Below, one piece after another: positions 34,206 through 45,974 of a stretch of 64,000 nucleotides of DNA. The translations under genes and the position numbers were made by a program. Positions within the stretch are counted from its first letter, which is position 1, and every line of letters begins with the position of its first letter. The notes under the pieces were generated by a model. The model searched no databases. It was given only the letters and a program-made list of their open reading frames with translations, and was not told where the DNA came from. The stretch is from contig NW_020621936.1 of NCBI RefSeq assembly GCF_003573695.1, positions 14,756,001 through 14,820,000 of the forward strand. The letters are read 5' to 3'. Source of the DNA: Papaver somniferum. Lineage: Eukaryota > Streptophyta > Magnoliopsida > Ranunculales > Papaveraceae.

Positions 34206-37173
34206 GGGTAACATATCTGACGTTGCTCCCAAACCAGACTTCTCCATCTATTCTCATGTATACCATAAGCAATATCATTTTGCATATGAGGTTACATCGT
34301 TTTCAACTTTAGAGGATTTGAAATTTTGCATCTGTAATATGTGGAGCTGGTTGACTCCATCGACTATTCTGGTTAACTATTTCCAGAATCAAGCGATAGT
34401 TCCTATTCTTGCCGATGTAACACTCCAGGGCATCTCTGCATTACATTCTTCAAAGCAATCAGCTTTCTTTGATTTGCACGTGGATGTAATTTCAAATGGC
34501 GCATCTAGGCGTATGGAAGTTGACAGTAATGCAGACTTAGTTGTCAATGCAAAGAATAGTTATTTGAAAGAAGGTAAAGAAGCCCCAAGAGTGTTTTTTT
34601 CAGATGGTTGGGATAAGATTTTTGATGATACAGATCAATTATTCTATGGTGGTGTTGATGCCGTACGTATAGCATACCAAAAATACTGCATGAGAACTGG
34701 ATATGAGGTAATTAAGAAGAAGAATGACCTTGAGAGATTCACCGTTGTATGTAGTGTGAAAGGTTGTTCATGGAAGCTTCACGCAAATGCCATTGGTAGT
34801 TCTATTGATGTTTTTAAGATAAAGGAATATGTGGAAAGGCACACCTATGGCGGTGGTTATATGTTAAAGAATCCAAGAGTTACAAAAAAACTCATGAACA
34901 GTCTAATTCATGAGATGGTCAGGCACAACCCTCGCATAACACCAGCAGAGATCATAGATTATCTTAAAGTTGGTGGTGGCATTGAAATCCAGTATCAACA
35001 CGCATATCATGCAATTGAGTTGTCGCATAAACAAATTTTTGGTAATGATGTGAAGTCGTACACTGATCTTGCTTGGTGGGTGAATGCTGTTAGGGAAACA
35101 AACCCTGGGTCATTTATTGATTTCGATTTAAATGATGCTACAAAAAGATTCAATAGACTTTTTGTTTGATTTGGAGATTGTATAGAGGGATATAAACTAT
35201 GTCGTCCCATGATTTTCTGTGACTGTACATTTCTCACTGGAACTTTTAAAGGAGGTCTCATGGCAGCAACATGTCTTAATAGCAATCAAGGTAACTGGTT
35301 CTTTTTTTTTTTTGATATGTAGTGTCTGGTAGTTAGATCACTCATATTGACCTTACTTCACTATCTGACAATGAGTATTGACCATACTACATACTACATA
35401 TTGACCTTACTGAGTATGAGATAAACCATACTGCATGTGAAAATGTAGTGTCAATCAGTTGCTTAACATGTCATTATGTAGTGTCAGGTTTTCACATATC
35501 AACAAAGAGGTAAACCATACTGCATGTCAATATGTAGTGTCAATATTAGTTGCTTAACATAACTAGTAATTCCTTTTTGCAGGATTTTATCCGCTTGCCT
35601 TTGCTTTAGTACCCGGTGAAGACAATATCAGCTGGGAATGGTTTTTCAAGAAACTGAAGGAGGCTTTGAATGATGATCGCCCAATCACTTTTATGACTGA
35701 CCGAGGTGAAGGGTTGGTTAAATATATTCCCAAAGAGTTCCCTGATTCTCATCAAAGATATTGTTACTTCCATTTGGACAAAAACTTACCTATCGCAAAG
35801 TCTGACGAAAAGTATAAGGAAGTGACTGATGCTTTCCGAAAGGCCACATATGCTCTTTCTCCTGCAACATACGAGGAAGGTCTTCAAGAAATGGTTAATT
35901 TGGGAAGGCCTTGGGTTGCTGACTACTTCCGCAACATTCCAAAAGAAAAGTGGTCCAGTGCTTTCTTCAAGGGTTGTAGTTATGGTTACACTTCATCTAG
36001 TGTTGCTGAATCGTTCAATAGTTGGATTAACAAAGAGAAGAAATTACCTGCGTGTGCGTTCGTTGACTCGATCAGGTTTGTATCAGTTTCCTTAGTCACA
36101 GTACAAGCTTTATATTAGTTTTCTTTTTGTAACAGTATTAGCATATATGTTCTGTTAATCTACGTATATTTTTAGTATAATAGACTTGTTATTCCCTTGT
36201 CCTGTAGGATACGTATGATGGAAATGATGTCAGAACATCGTGAAGAGAGTCTCTTGATGGACCCAGAACTGCTAACCCCTACGTATCAAGCCTTGCTTGA
36301 ACTACACATCCAAATTGGCCGTCCCTGGAAAGTTAGCCAGTCAGATGCTAATCGTTATGAAGTGCATTCTCCAAGGTTAGCGTTTACCCCTAATCTCTAT
36401 CATCTGAATGTTATTTACTTTCTCTTTCTTTTTTTTAAGTACCATGTTTCTGTGAGAACATATTAATATGTAGTGTGTATATTAGGTGTGCTGAAAAATA
36501 ACACATGAATATGTACTGTGCAGATCTCATATGGTAGATCTAGAGAGAAAAACTTGTACTTTCCAACGAAGGCACGTTTATGGTTTTCCATGCTCGCACG
36601 CTACTACAGCTATTACTAGATCTGGAGGAAGGATTCTTGATTACGTTGAAGATTATTTCAAAGTTACCACTTTTCGTAAGCTATATTCAATAGCTATTAG
36701 ACCCGTTGCTAACCACGACAGGTATGTGTCTTTAATCAGTACATTTTCATATTTTGCATAACAATATGTAATGGTAGATACCACTTACACATGTAATAGC
36801 CATTGAAACTGTCAACATAAACCTACTTACATATGGATGTGACATGCTGATATGTAATGGTAGATACCACCATATTTTTTGATATTTGTTTTTCAGGAAC
36901 AATATATCATGTACATATTCATATGTAGTTGTGGTTCATTCCATTTATACGATACTGTTTTTTTCTCACGGGCCCGATAAGTATCACGTAGACGATATCG
37001 TTCTCCCAGCAGAAGTAATTAGGGCTCCACCAGGCAGGAAAAAGGGGAAACGTATTAAGTCTGCATATGAGACTAGTAGAAAATCTGTCAAGTGTTCAAA
37101 CTTTAATTTGAAGACTCATCACAACAAGGCAACATGCAATCTTATCCGACAATATGAACTTTCTGAAGAATGA
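34206..37173 (+). pseudogene. MuDR-type transposase gene of E, five exons, with one nonsense codon and one lost acceptor
   Basis: The exons are 34206-35290, 35583-36075, 36208-36375, 36524-36721 and from 36972 (or 36897). Exon 1 has a PB1-like start and the MuDR DNA-binding region (VVCSVKGCSWKLHA), and ends in the first catalytic Asp of the MULE domain (FCDCTFLTG). Exon 2 has the second Asp (TFMTDRGEG), the CYFHL pair and the Glu (SSSVAESFNSW), so the DDE triad is present. Exon 4 holds a SWIM-type zinc site ending GFPCSHATTAI, whose first CxC pair reads CTF. The last exon is basic with PPGRKKGKR and a reduced knuckle. Breaks are TGA at 35167-35169, where the frame otherwise continues, and GG for AG at 36970-36971. 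An upstream AG at 36895-36896 would keep the frame. Confidence 0.78.
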
Positions 37174-37968
37174 TTTTGTGTCAGGTATGTATTTCAGTCA
37201 GATACATATTAATGTCTTAATTAAGTAAGTATGATACAATACAATGTACTTTTAAGCAAGTAGTGTTCTGATTTATCTTTTTCTTTTATCACAGGCTTGA
37301 ACGTGCAGCAGAATGTTATATCGATGATGTTGCCAGATTCCTTTTCCACAATTCTTTCCTCCAGCCCTTGTTCTATTCTACCATTTTTCTTTTTGATTTT
37401 GTCAGTACCAACTGAATTTGGTTAATAAGTATTTCATTTCCAGTACATACATTACAAGTGTACTGAAAATACTGTTTTTGTTGTTTCTTAGAACATCTTT
37501 TGGTTTTTGAAACATTATAAGTCTATCAAAATGTAGTTATTGTAGTTATTTTCGAATAATGAAATATGTTGTTAAGTCTATCAAAATGTCAACATCTATC
37601 ACCAGTAGTGAAGTATTTACATACTGAAATTACATGTCAGTATTGTAGTGTTAGTATCTACCACTACATTCTGATATGTAGTGGTTGTAGTGTAACCATA
37701 CTAGATGTTTGTAACAAGAAAACAATCAAATATGTACTGGTTTGTGGTTTAACCATCTTCCACTAAGATTATTTAGAACATATCATAATTACAATTCCAC
37801 AAAAACTTTTGTGGTTTCAATCAGGTTAGTACATATTAAAGAACACAATCAGTACTTACTGATATGTAGTGGTTAGTTTAATTATGATATGTTCATGCTG
37901 ATTCACCATTTTAGTAATTGTGATTAGTTTTAAACTTTTTGTGGTTTTCCAGCTGATTCACCATCTTC
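37174..37968. other. Spacer between the two genes of E
   Basis: AT-rich, with many dispersed motifs of the type tgatatgtagtggt (37670, 37859) and 'gtctatcaaaatgt' words. It would hold the 3' end of the transposase mRNA. Confidence 0.5.
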
Positions 37969-37976
37969 ACGGGGGT

Positions 37977-37997
37977 CGAGGGGGCGCTGCCCCCTCG
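37977..37997. repeat. GC hairpin CGAGGGGGC-GCT-GCCCCCTCG
   Basis: A perfect nine-base inverted repeat with a three-base loop, inside ACGGGGGT...CGTAT. It is a striking GC island in AT-rich spacer. Further copies are at 47725-47745 (the duplicate) and 53174-53194 (inside a protease intron). Confidence 0.85.
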
Positions 37998-38081
37998 TAT
38001 CAACAATACAAAATCATGTTTAAGTAACACAATTGAAATATCACTATATTAAAGTTAAACCCAAATTCAAATTAAAAATCA

Positions 38082-38626
38082 CTACATATTAGATATACCC
38101 AAAAAAAACATGTTTGGAAAAGCTATATGTTTTTGAACATTCTTGAACTCATGAAATGAAATGTAACCAAGAATAAAAAGAAAAGAAAATAGGTAAATAG
38201 TGATATGTACTGTCAGATTACTTTTAGCAAGTAAGACTATTTTTGTGTTATCTGCCAACTGATTTCTGGTGGAGATGCTTTCAGCAATTTGCATGCTAAC
38301 GGGACCCTTTTGTTACGAATCTTCGCTTGCACTTCTTCATCATCTCCCAAAGGCACTCCCACATATTTGCTTTTTGACTTCATCTTCATAAAATTCATCA
38401 CAAACAGTAGACAGTCTGGCGATCCCCCTTGTTGAGGTGCTTCACATTCATTCACTATTACATTCTTCATTGTTACTTTGTTCTTCTCCAGCAAGTACAT
38501 GTAATCTTCCATTTTGCAGGCGTGTGGATAAAAAATACCTCCCATTCAGCCTTAGAAGAATTGTAGTGGTTCAACACCATTTTTTCGCAGTCATACTCAA
38601 GTAGCGTCCAATGAAGATTGTGGTTG
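38082..38626 (-). pseudogene. C-terminal fragment of Ulp1-like protease (first copy)
   Basis: This is the truncated duplicate of the protease gene at 47829-54077. On the minus strand it starts at the duplication joint within NLHWTLLEYD and carries MVLNHYNSSKAEW, the PQQGGSPDCLLFVM catalytic Gln/Cys region and the end ISWQITQK near 38240. A one-base difference near 38520 separates the first part from the rest. It has no promoter or N-terminal exons and is joined head-on to transposase sequence. Confidence 0.75.
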
Positions 38627-39151
38627 CCAACGATGGCGTGTTTATGGTTTTCCATGCTCGCACGCTACTGCAGCTATTACTAGATCTGGAGGAAGGATTC
38701 TTGATTACGTTGAAGATTATTTCAAAGTTACCACTTTTCGTAAGCTATATTCAATAGCTATTAGACCTGTTCCTAACCACGACAGGTATGTGTCTTTAAT
38801 CAGTATATTGTCATATTTTGCATAACAATATGTAATGGTAGATACCACTTACACATGTAATAGCAATTGAAACTGTCAACATAAACCTACTTACATATGG
38901 ATGTTACATACTGATATGTAATGGTAGATACCACTACATTTTTTTATATTTGTTTTTCAGGAACAATATACCGTGTACATATTCATATGTAGTTGTGGTT
39001 CATTCCATTTATATGATACTGTTTTTTTCTCACAGTCCCGATGAGTATCACGTAGACGATATCGTTCTCCCAGCAGAAGTAATTAGGTCTCCACCAGGCA
39101 GGAAAAAGGGGAAACGTATTAAGTCTGCATATGAGACTAGTAGAAAATCTG
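38627..39151 (+). pseudogene. Duplicated 3' fragment of transposase gene
   Basis: This is the second copy of exon 4 (from CCAACGA), intron 4 and the start of exon 5. It keeps the TCACAG acceptor at about 39036 that is mutated in the first copy. It ends at AAATCTGTCAA, where element F begins. Confidence 0.8.
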
Positions 39152-40375
39152 TCAATATGGACCAATGGCTTCCTCCGTCGTCTCGGCTAATGGGTTTAGC
39201 TCCTCATCCCAAAGACACACTCACAAGATGAATTCATGGCTAAAATAGGTGTTTTTATTGATGAATATAAGATGAAACAGAAATTTGCAACGCTGTAATG
39301 GTGTTACAGCGCCACTGTTACAAAGGGGTATGGTAATTTAAGACTGCTGTAAACGATAACTATCTACTGCTGTGAAACAACAACAGTGGTCTGAAAATAA
39401 GTCTGCTGAAGAACGACTGACTCTGCGAGTCTGTTCTTCGTGTTCTTCAGAAGCTTTAATGGCAGCAGCAGCAGCAGCGTTGTCTCCTCTATATTTGCTT
39501 CTCCTAGGCTCTCATCGACTCTAAACTCTCTCCTAAAGGTTTCTAACCTTTCTTTAATGTAAACCAACACTTATATAGCCTTCAGATTCCCTAGAAACTC
39601 GATCAAATTCGAGAATAAATCTCTTATTCTTCACGTGCAGTTTGAACAATAATTCCATCTGTCGATCTTTGTATGCGTCTGTGAGCTATTCTATTGCTCC
39701 CAAAATCTTCTCTGACTTGAACTCAACTGTTTTGAAGTATATCCCACGCAAGAATCTCTCCCAAATCTTTCAAACCAATTCAAAACCCTAAACAGGGACC
39801 GTGTGCACTGTCTTGACTTTGTGTGGATTTTGTGACTTATCCAGCCCAATTAGATGGGTCTAATCGCTTCTAACAGGTCCCTTATGTCTTGTAGAGTCCG
39901 TGGGTATCAAATTTGCCCATTGAATCGCCTGCTAGGTCGCTCAAATCCTTGATCCAAAACTGTTGACGCTGCTGCCTTTTTTCCCGCCAAAATTTTCTTT
40001 TGAATTTGAGAAGTTGACCTCCCCTTATCTGTGCCTGGTCTCCCTTTAGCAGATGCCTGGAAATGGGTCACCTCTTAGTAATTAGGTTACCCCTTATCCA
40101 AAATCAAGGGTCCGTATAGCAAGTGTCCTCTGGGGCATTTTCCGCATTTTTTTTCGGGGTTCCTCCGGGGTATTTCTGGGATACTTCCGGTACACTTCTG
40201 AGGCGCTTCCGGTACGTTATCAACGGAGGTCCAAATGCCACATTTTTAGCCAAATTCGCCGCAAGAGATTATTTTCCAAAAACACCTACAAATACATAAA
40301 ATAACCAAATAAGTACAATATCGAGTACTAACATATATACAAATGAGCTATATTAGACAATAAATGCGTCTATCA
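39152..40375 (-). repeat. 3' LTR of F, outer 394 bases missing
   Basis: It corresponds to 46369-47591 of the other LTR. Most differences are one-to-three-base indels in the first 170 bases (39200-39320); the remaining kilobase appears virtually identical. The open frame around 39364-39570 is LTR sequence repeated at 46578-46784 and is not a gene. Confidence 0.85.
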
Positions 40376-41681
40376 AATACCCCCAAACTTATTATTTGCT
40401 AGTCCCGAGCAAATCAAAACTACAAAATAAAATCCTAACTCACTGTCGCAGGCATCATCGATTGCATTTAGCGTATGCAATAAGCCTTTAAACCCCTGTG
40501 GCCCTAGTGGCCGAGTTATAGTCTCGGGAGGGCTTACCAGAGATATACCCAAAAACCTGTACTCCAGACCTTAGCTATCTACGCAGAACCTTGGAAGGCA
40601 CTAAAGAATCTCCTTGGTTGGCATTACTTATTGACTACAGGAAGAAGTACCCTGATGCGAAATTCCAATTGTTGTACACGAGTTTGCACTCAAGCATACT
40701 AAAATTCATATAAAGTGACAGAGTCTACGATAGTTGCACTATGGACATCATATTCGGAGTCAAAATAATCACATGGATAGATCAAGAAGATGGATATAGA
40801 AAAACATGTATGGTTTGTTGAGTAACTAGTGAACGACGTTCCCATATCTGTCTGAAGGCCTCCGCCAAAATGAACCTATCCTATGGATTGAGATACTAGT
40901 CTGACTAATATCAATACCACTGACATATACAAGGGTACCAGTGGTCGATAACCTAACTCTAGGTAAACAACAACTGGCATATACAAGGGTACCAGTGGTC
41001 GACTTTATTGAATTATTCCTTTTGGTCAAATGGTTCTGGTCTCAATTTCTTTCTTTTTTTTTTTCTTTTTTTTTCTTTTTTTTTTTTTTTTTCATCTCTT
41101 TTTTCAACTTTTTTTTTTTCATTTTTTTTTCATGGTATCTCAATCACTCTAATTCACCCTAGCATTGGTAACAACTTGAATCGTGGGCCCCACCTATCAC
41201 TTAGAGAAACATAGTTTAAAAACAAAATAAAATAAAAATAGAAGTGAAAAGGACTCAACGAGATATGGTGTGAAACTATCATGTTATTTAATAACATCTG
41301 AGCTCTGTGCTTTTATGAATAGACTCTTTAGATGTTTCCATCTAATCAGATTGGTTCCTCAAACTCCTACAATCAAAATGCTTCCATCCACTTAGATTAG
41401 TTAGTGCAATCCTCAATAGGCATAAATTTCTAGGCTCTGGAGTTTATTTATTGCAACTAAAAGCTAACAAAAAGTGTTTCTTCCCCACCCCCAAACTTAA
41501 ATCTTACATTGTCCTCAATGTTCTAAGGATGAAAATAAAAGCATGAACAAGGAGAAACTATTACCACTGGAGGGAAAAGAAATAAGGAAGGATATTACCG
41601 TATCACATGAACGCGGGAGCCTCCCAGTAAATGCTAAATTTATAGTCATTAGCTAGACATCAAATACCTCAAAAAGAATTT
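40376..41681 (-). other. 3' untranslated region of F
   Basis: It includes the polypurine tract complement next to 40375 and two copies of 'catatacaagggtaccagtgg' (40923 and 40979), also found paired in G near 60186 and 60245. A pyrimidine tract at 41038-41135, mostly T, gives low-complexity Phe-rich frames. A purine/pyrimidine block, ACCCCCAAACTTAAATCT, lies at 41488 and has its counterpart in G at 59810. Confidence 0.65.
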
Positions 41682-44600
41682 TCACCTTCCAAAGTCGTAT
41701 ACCAATAGTCGAAATAATTGTGGGTCCATAAGACCAAATAGAACTGCCACAAATAGGAGACAAATGCTCAAGATCAGAAAAATGAGCAGATAGAGCACAA
41801 CCTGATCTAAAGTTTCTCGCAAGATAACTGGATTTATCTGAGGTGCCCACTTGGGCTTCATATGAGTGTCTCGGCAAACAGATTCATCCGAAAAACGGGT
41901 CTCTAACATTTGGATTTTCTCCTGGACATTATCAGGCGGATCAGGTTGTGGAGTCTGAATACACTCAAGCGATACCTCAGATGCACTAGGCTTGAGTCCC
42001 AAGTTAGGGACTTCTATTGGGGATAATTGACAATCTCTACCCCCAAACTTAGAATTTTGGGTGCCTCTACAATGACTAGTCACAATGTTCCTAATTTCTA
42101 GACCATCGAGTTCTTGAAAAAGGTCAATTGCTTTCTCTAAGTCATAATCAGGTGGTTCATCCTCATCTTGCTTCATATCTTCTATGGTCCACTCTAAGGA
42201 TTCCTTATTTTCTTGAAGCACGGTCTCTGGACTACTTTCCTGATCACTATCCAAATCGGAGGCTATAATCACAGGGAAAGACTCGGGTGGGCCTAAAAAT
42301 GTATAATTAGACTCCAACTCAGGAGGCTCTTTTAAATAAGGTATTAAGATAGACTCAGAAGCTAGTAATGGTTCGAACCTATCTTTCCATATATCAATAT
42401 CTAACATAGGAACAGAATCCAACAGAGCATTTACTTGTTCAATGTTACTATCATCGTCGAAATCCAGGCTAAAATGGGATAAACAACTCTCCAATGTATT
42501 TTCCGGTACGATGTTTGGTAATGACTCCTGAACTAAGGTTCCTATCATGTTCACCTCTTCAATACATGTGCTATCTAGCTCAGAATGTAGCTTGTTTACA
42601 TTAAAAATATTCAGCTCAATAGTCATATTACCAAAAGATAGATTCATAATACCATTTCGACAGTTTATGATCGCATTAGACGTAGCTAAGAATGGGCGAC
42701 CTAAAATCACAGGTATTTGGTTCTCTGGGTCGGGGAAAGGTTGGGTATCTAGGACCACGAAATCCACTGGATAAATAAACTTGTCGACCTCAATAAGAAC
42801 ATCCTCGATCACACCACGAGGGATTTTAACGGACCTATCAGCTAACTGGAGTGTTATCTGGGTAGGTTTCATCTCACCAAGTCCTAGCTTAAGGTACACA
42901 TGGTATGGCAGTAAGTTCACACTGGCTCCTAAGTCAAGCAACGCTTTCTCAACACAGTACTTACCTATTGTACAAGAAATGGTAGGGGACCCTGGGTCTT
43001 TATACTTAGGAGTAGTGGTATTCTGAATAATAGAACTCACATGACTAGCTATGAAGGCTTTCTTCTGGACACTGAGCTTACGCTTTCGCGTACACAAGTC
43101 CTTAAGGAACTTGGCATAAGAGGGAATCTGCCTAATTGCATCTAATAATGGAAGGTTGATATTAACCTGCTTAAAAACCTCCAATATATCATTAAAGTTG
43201 GACTCCCTCTTAGTCGGAACTAGCAGCTGGGGAAACAGGGCTCTGGGAACAAAGTGAGGCTCAACAGGACCCTCATTGGTCTCCTTGGAGACTCTATCAG
43301 TCTCGTCATTTTCTGGCTCAGCAGGGTGAACTACAGCATGTTCACTATCAGGCATGGCGACCTTGTTGTCAACTTTCTTTCCACTTCTTAGGGTTGTGAC
43401 AGCATTCACATGATTGTACGATTTCTCTCCTCTAGGGTTAGGATAAGTATGACTAGGGAACTTTCCATCTTCTCTCTCACTTATGAACTTAGATATTTGT
43501 CCTACTTGAAGTTCTAATTTGGCAAGACTCTGGGAATTATTCTTCAATTCTTGCCTAGTTTCTTGTTGAAAGCTCATGTGGTTCTTTGTTAGAATTTCAT
43601 GGTTATTTGCTAACATAGTGAGAGTATCCTCTAAGGTAGAGATCTTTTTCTCGGAAGTGTTTTGAAACTGGGTTTGACCTGAAGAGTTCTTAAAGCCAAA
43701 ACCTGGGGGAGGCTGAGAATTACTAGACTGGCCTTGACTCTGGCCCTTAGACCAAGAGAAATTAGGATGGTTTCTCCAACCAGGGTTGTAGGTTTCTGAG
43801 TATGGGTCAAACGTCTGACGGTTCTCAAACCTAGAGTTGTTATAGACAGCATGGGCTTGTTCTTCACTAACTTGACCTTCCCAAAATGAATTATCGGGCT
43901 CTATTCCACAACTAGAGACTTGAGAGGCTCTATTAGGTTCAACAAGGGACCTATTTTTAGACTGACCCATTTCTAAAGCTTCTAACCTTCTGGACAAAGC
44001 AGCAAACTTATCATCTGACGCAAAAGTCGTATCTATCATATTGGTGCTACTTCTATTGACCAAGAGTCTTTTAGGGGGTTCAACACAAGATTCCCACTGT
44101 TGGGATTTTTCAGCGATAGCTCCTAAGAAGGTAAAAGCATCATCAGCATTTTTACTAGTGAACTCACCAGCGCACATAGACTCAACCATGGCTTTGGTCG
44201 AATAGTCTAAACCATCATAAATAATCTGTACAAGTTTCATATTATCAAATCCATGGTGAGGACACTGAGATAAGAGATCATTGAATCGCTCTAAAAACCT
44301 ATAAAGAGACTCTCCCTCTTGTTGCACACTAGCACTAATTTTCTGCCTAACAGCTGCAGTTTTATGCTTAGGGTAGAACTTCATATAGAAGGCAGCGATA
44401 AGTTCCTGCCATGTTTCTATGGATTCAGACGGTAGGTTGTTAAGCCATGTCTTGGCTTTATCTCTCAAGGAAAAGGGAAACATTTTAAGTTTCAAGACTT
44501 CATCAGTAAGGTTTTTTATTCTAATTGTCCCACAGATTTCCTCAAAGTCCCTAATATGGAAATAAGGGTTCTCATCATCTTTTCCTAAGAATATAGGGAT

Positions 44601-44903
44601 CATCTGAAGAATACTAGGTTTTATCTCAAAATTAGCCGTAGTGGCTGGCAATTTAATGCATGAAGCTCGGTTGGTCCTAGTTGGGAACATGTAATCTTTC
44701 AAAGTTGCCATCGCTGGCACAACAGAAGTACTAGGGGTACTTTTATCACTCAGAGATAAATTCTCAAAACTGAAGTTTCCAAAAACAGGGCTCTCCAAAG
44801 AAGAATCTTCGAGCTCCCTGCTTAAATCAGAAGAACTACTAGGTTTGTCGCTAATCAATCGACCTAGAGTATCTCTTTTCCAAGCCCTAACAAAATCGGG
44901 CAT
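41682..44903 (-). CDS. Athila gag-protease polyprotein with C-terminal membrane segment (F)
   Basis: An intact frame of 1073 residues. Residues about 75-125 are the conserved entry to gag (CIKLPATTANFEIKPSILQM). About 125-250 is the retrotransposon gag core (DKAKTWLNNLPSESIETW, FYPKHKTAAVRQKI). YNPGWRNHPNFSW near 370 is an Athila signature. About 625-765 is the retropepsin, with LLDLGASVNLLP (catalytic Asp near 655) and VILGRPFLATSNAIINC. Then comes an acidic region of about 270 residues, and the last 45 residues contain one hydrophobic segment (VVLYLLIFLILSICLLFVAV) followed by DPQLFRLLVYDFGR. Gag forms particles and the protease cleaves it. Reverse transcriptase and integrase normally follow, but the frame stops here. 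The membrane tail is not a usual part of gag-protease. Confidence 0.88.
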   Translation of the reverse strand: MPDFVRAWKRDTLGRLISDKPSSSSDLSRELEDSSLESPVFGNFSFENLSLSDKSTPSTSVVPAMATLKDYMFPTRTNRASCIKLPATTANFEIKPSILQMIPIFLGKDDENPYFHIRDFEEICGTIRIKNLTDEVLKLKMFPFSLRDKAKTWLNNLPSESIETWQELIAAFYMKFYPKHKTAAVRQKISASVQQEGESLYRFLERFNDLLSQCPHHGFDNMKLVQIIYDGLDYSTKAMVESMCAGEFTSKNADDAFTFLGAIAEKSQQWESCVEPPKRLLVNRSSTNMIDTTFASDDKFAALSRRLEALEMGQSKNRSLVEPNRASQVSSCGIEPDNSFWEGQVSEEQAHAVYNNSRFENRQTFDPYSETYNPGWRNHPNFSWSKGQSQGQSSNSQPPPGFGFKNSSGQTQFQNTSEKKISTLEDTLTMLANNHEILTKNHMSFQQETRQELKNNSQSLAKLELQVGQISKFISEREDGKFPSHTYPNPRGEKSYNHVNAVTTLRSGKKVDNKVAMPDSEHAVVHPAEPENDETDRVSKETNEGPVEPHFVPRALFPQLLVPTKRESNFNDILEVFKQVNINLPLLDAIRQIPSYAKFLKDLCTRKRKLSVQKKAFIASHVSSIIQNTTTPKYKDPGSPTISCTIGKYCVEKALLDLGASVNLLPYHVYLKLGLGEMKPTQITLQLADRSVKIPRGVIEDVLIEVDKFIYPVDFVVLDTQPFPDPENQIPVILGRPFLATSNAIINCRNGIMNLSFGNMTIELNIFNVNKLHSELDSTCIEEVNMIGTLVQESLPNIVPENTLESCLSHFSLDFDDDSNIEQVNALLDSVPMLDIDIWKDRFEPLLASESILIPYLKEPPELESNYTFLGPPESFPVIIASDLDSDQESSPETVLQENKESLEWTIEDMKQDEDEPPDYDLEKAIDLFQELDGLEIRNIVTSHCRGTQNSKFGGRDCQLSPIEVPNLGLKPSASEVSLECIQTPQPDPPDNVQEKIQMLETRFSDESVCRDTHMKPKWAPQINPVILRETLDQVVLYLLIFLILSICLLFVAVLFGLMDPQLFRLLVYDFGR

Positions 44904-45974
44904 ACACTAAAAAGAATTCAAAAAGAAATAAAAATCCTAACAGGAAGGTTCTAGCAAACACACAGCAGGCTGACTCGACTTTACCACAGCAAACCTAAAG
45001 ATTTCTAGCAAACAACAAGCATGATGGCTCCACTTAGATTGTTTCTAGACCAGATTCTAATCCTTCGAAAGGGAATCAATCCGAGTTTAAGCAAGTTGAA
45101 TCGAGGCGAGGGAAGCTCAGTGGAGCTTTGATACCCAAAACCTCACCGATCCAATGCGGCGCAGTCACGCATTCAACTCGCAGAAACCTTCAAGAACTTC
45201 GAGGTGTGCTTAAAAGAGTAACCAATATTTTTCGAATGATTGTCCTGTTAAGCTCGATGCCCTATAGGTCTCTTTCTAGTCCAAATTTTAGGCTTAGGTT
45301 CGCTTTAGGTTTCGTTTTCCTAAGACGGGCAAGAAGGGAGCGGTGATGAAATCCGAACCCTTATCTTATATGGTCCAGTCCTTGCCCTTTACTAGGAATT
45401 TTAAAAACAGTCCATATTCAAGTCCTCAGCATATATTCACCTTAAGGAGTCCAGTAACCCGCTTGCAGGAGATTCGCGGGTGTTTAGAATTTTACCTCCC
45501 GTACCAGACGGGCGAAGAACCGCTGAAGTCGACTCGGGCCACGACTCCTATGTCGTGTGCGAACCCGAGGGGCCGAGGTGATATTGTAATCACCGTCCTT
45601 CCCTGCAAACAGTTTGTATTTAAGGATACCCTTCCGTAGGGTTTAAAAATAAAACTAAAAATGTCCCAAAATTAATGCCCAAAGTCCATAAAAAAAAAAG
45701 AAAAAAGAAAGTCTGAAAAAAAAAATAAAAATAAAATGTCTCTCTTTTTTTTTTTCTCTTTTATCAAAAAATAAAAAAATTCTTCTTCTTCGTTCCTATA
45801 GCTTTGCTTTTCGCTCCCAAACTTAAGTAAATCACACAAGCTTTGGCACAATTGGTCTTTCGCTCCAATCTTCTCAAAAATCTGCAAGGAAACAAAAAAC
45901 CCAAAAAACGTAAAGAAGAACAAAAATAATAAAAAAATCTAAAAAACCGGTCCGCGTCGGCGGCGCCAAAAATT
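44904..45974 (-). other. 5' leader and primer site of F
   Basis: The primer site complement of TGGCGCCGCCGACGCGGA is at 45951-45968. The first six bases fit tRNA-Asp and the rest diverge. A GC-rich structured leader (45100-45640) is shared with G (57140-57660): the CCCTACGGAAGGGTA hairpin, then the ACCCGCGAATC and CCTCGGCCCCTCGGGTTCG blocks. A donor-like CGGGAG/GTAAAA near 45500 and a pyrimidine-rich TTCTTTTTAG just before the gag ATG would allow a leader intron. Confidence 0.6.

Noticed and set aside
39364..39570. Identical 68-codon frames here and at 46578-46784.
   Set aside because: They are the two LTRs of element F.
41008..41214. Phe-rich frames.
   Set aside because: Translation of a T-rich low-complexity tract in the 3' region of F.
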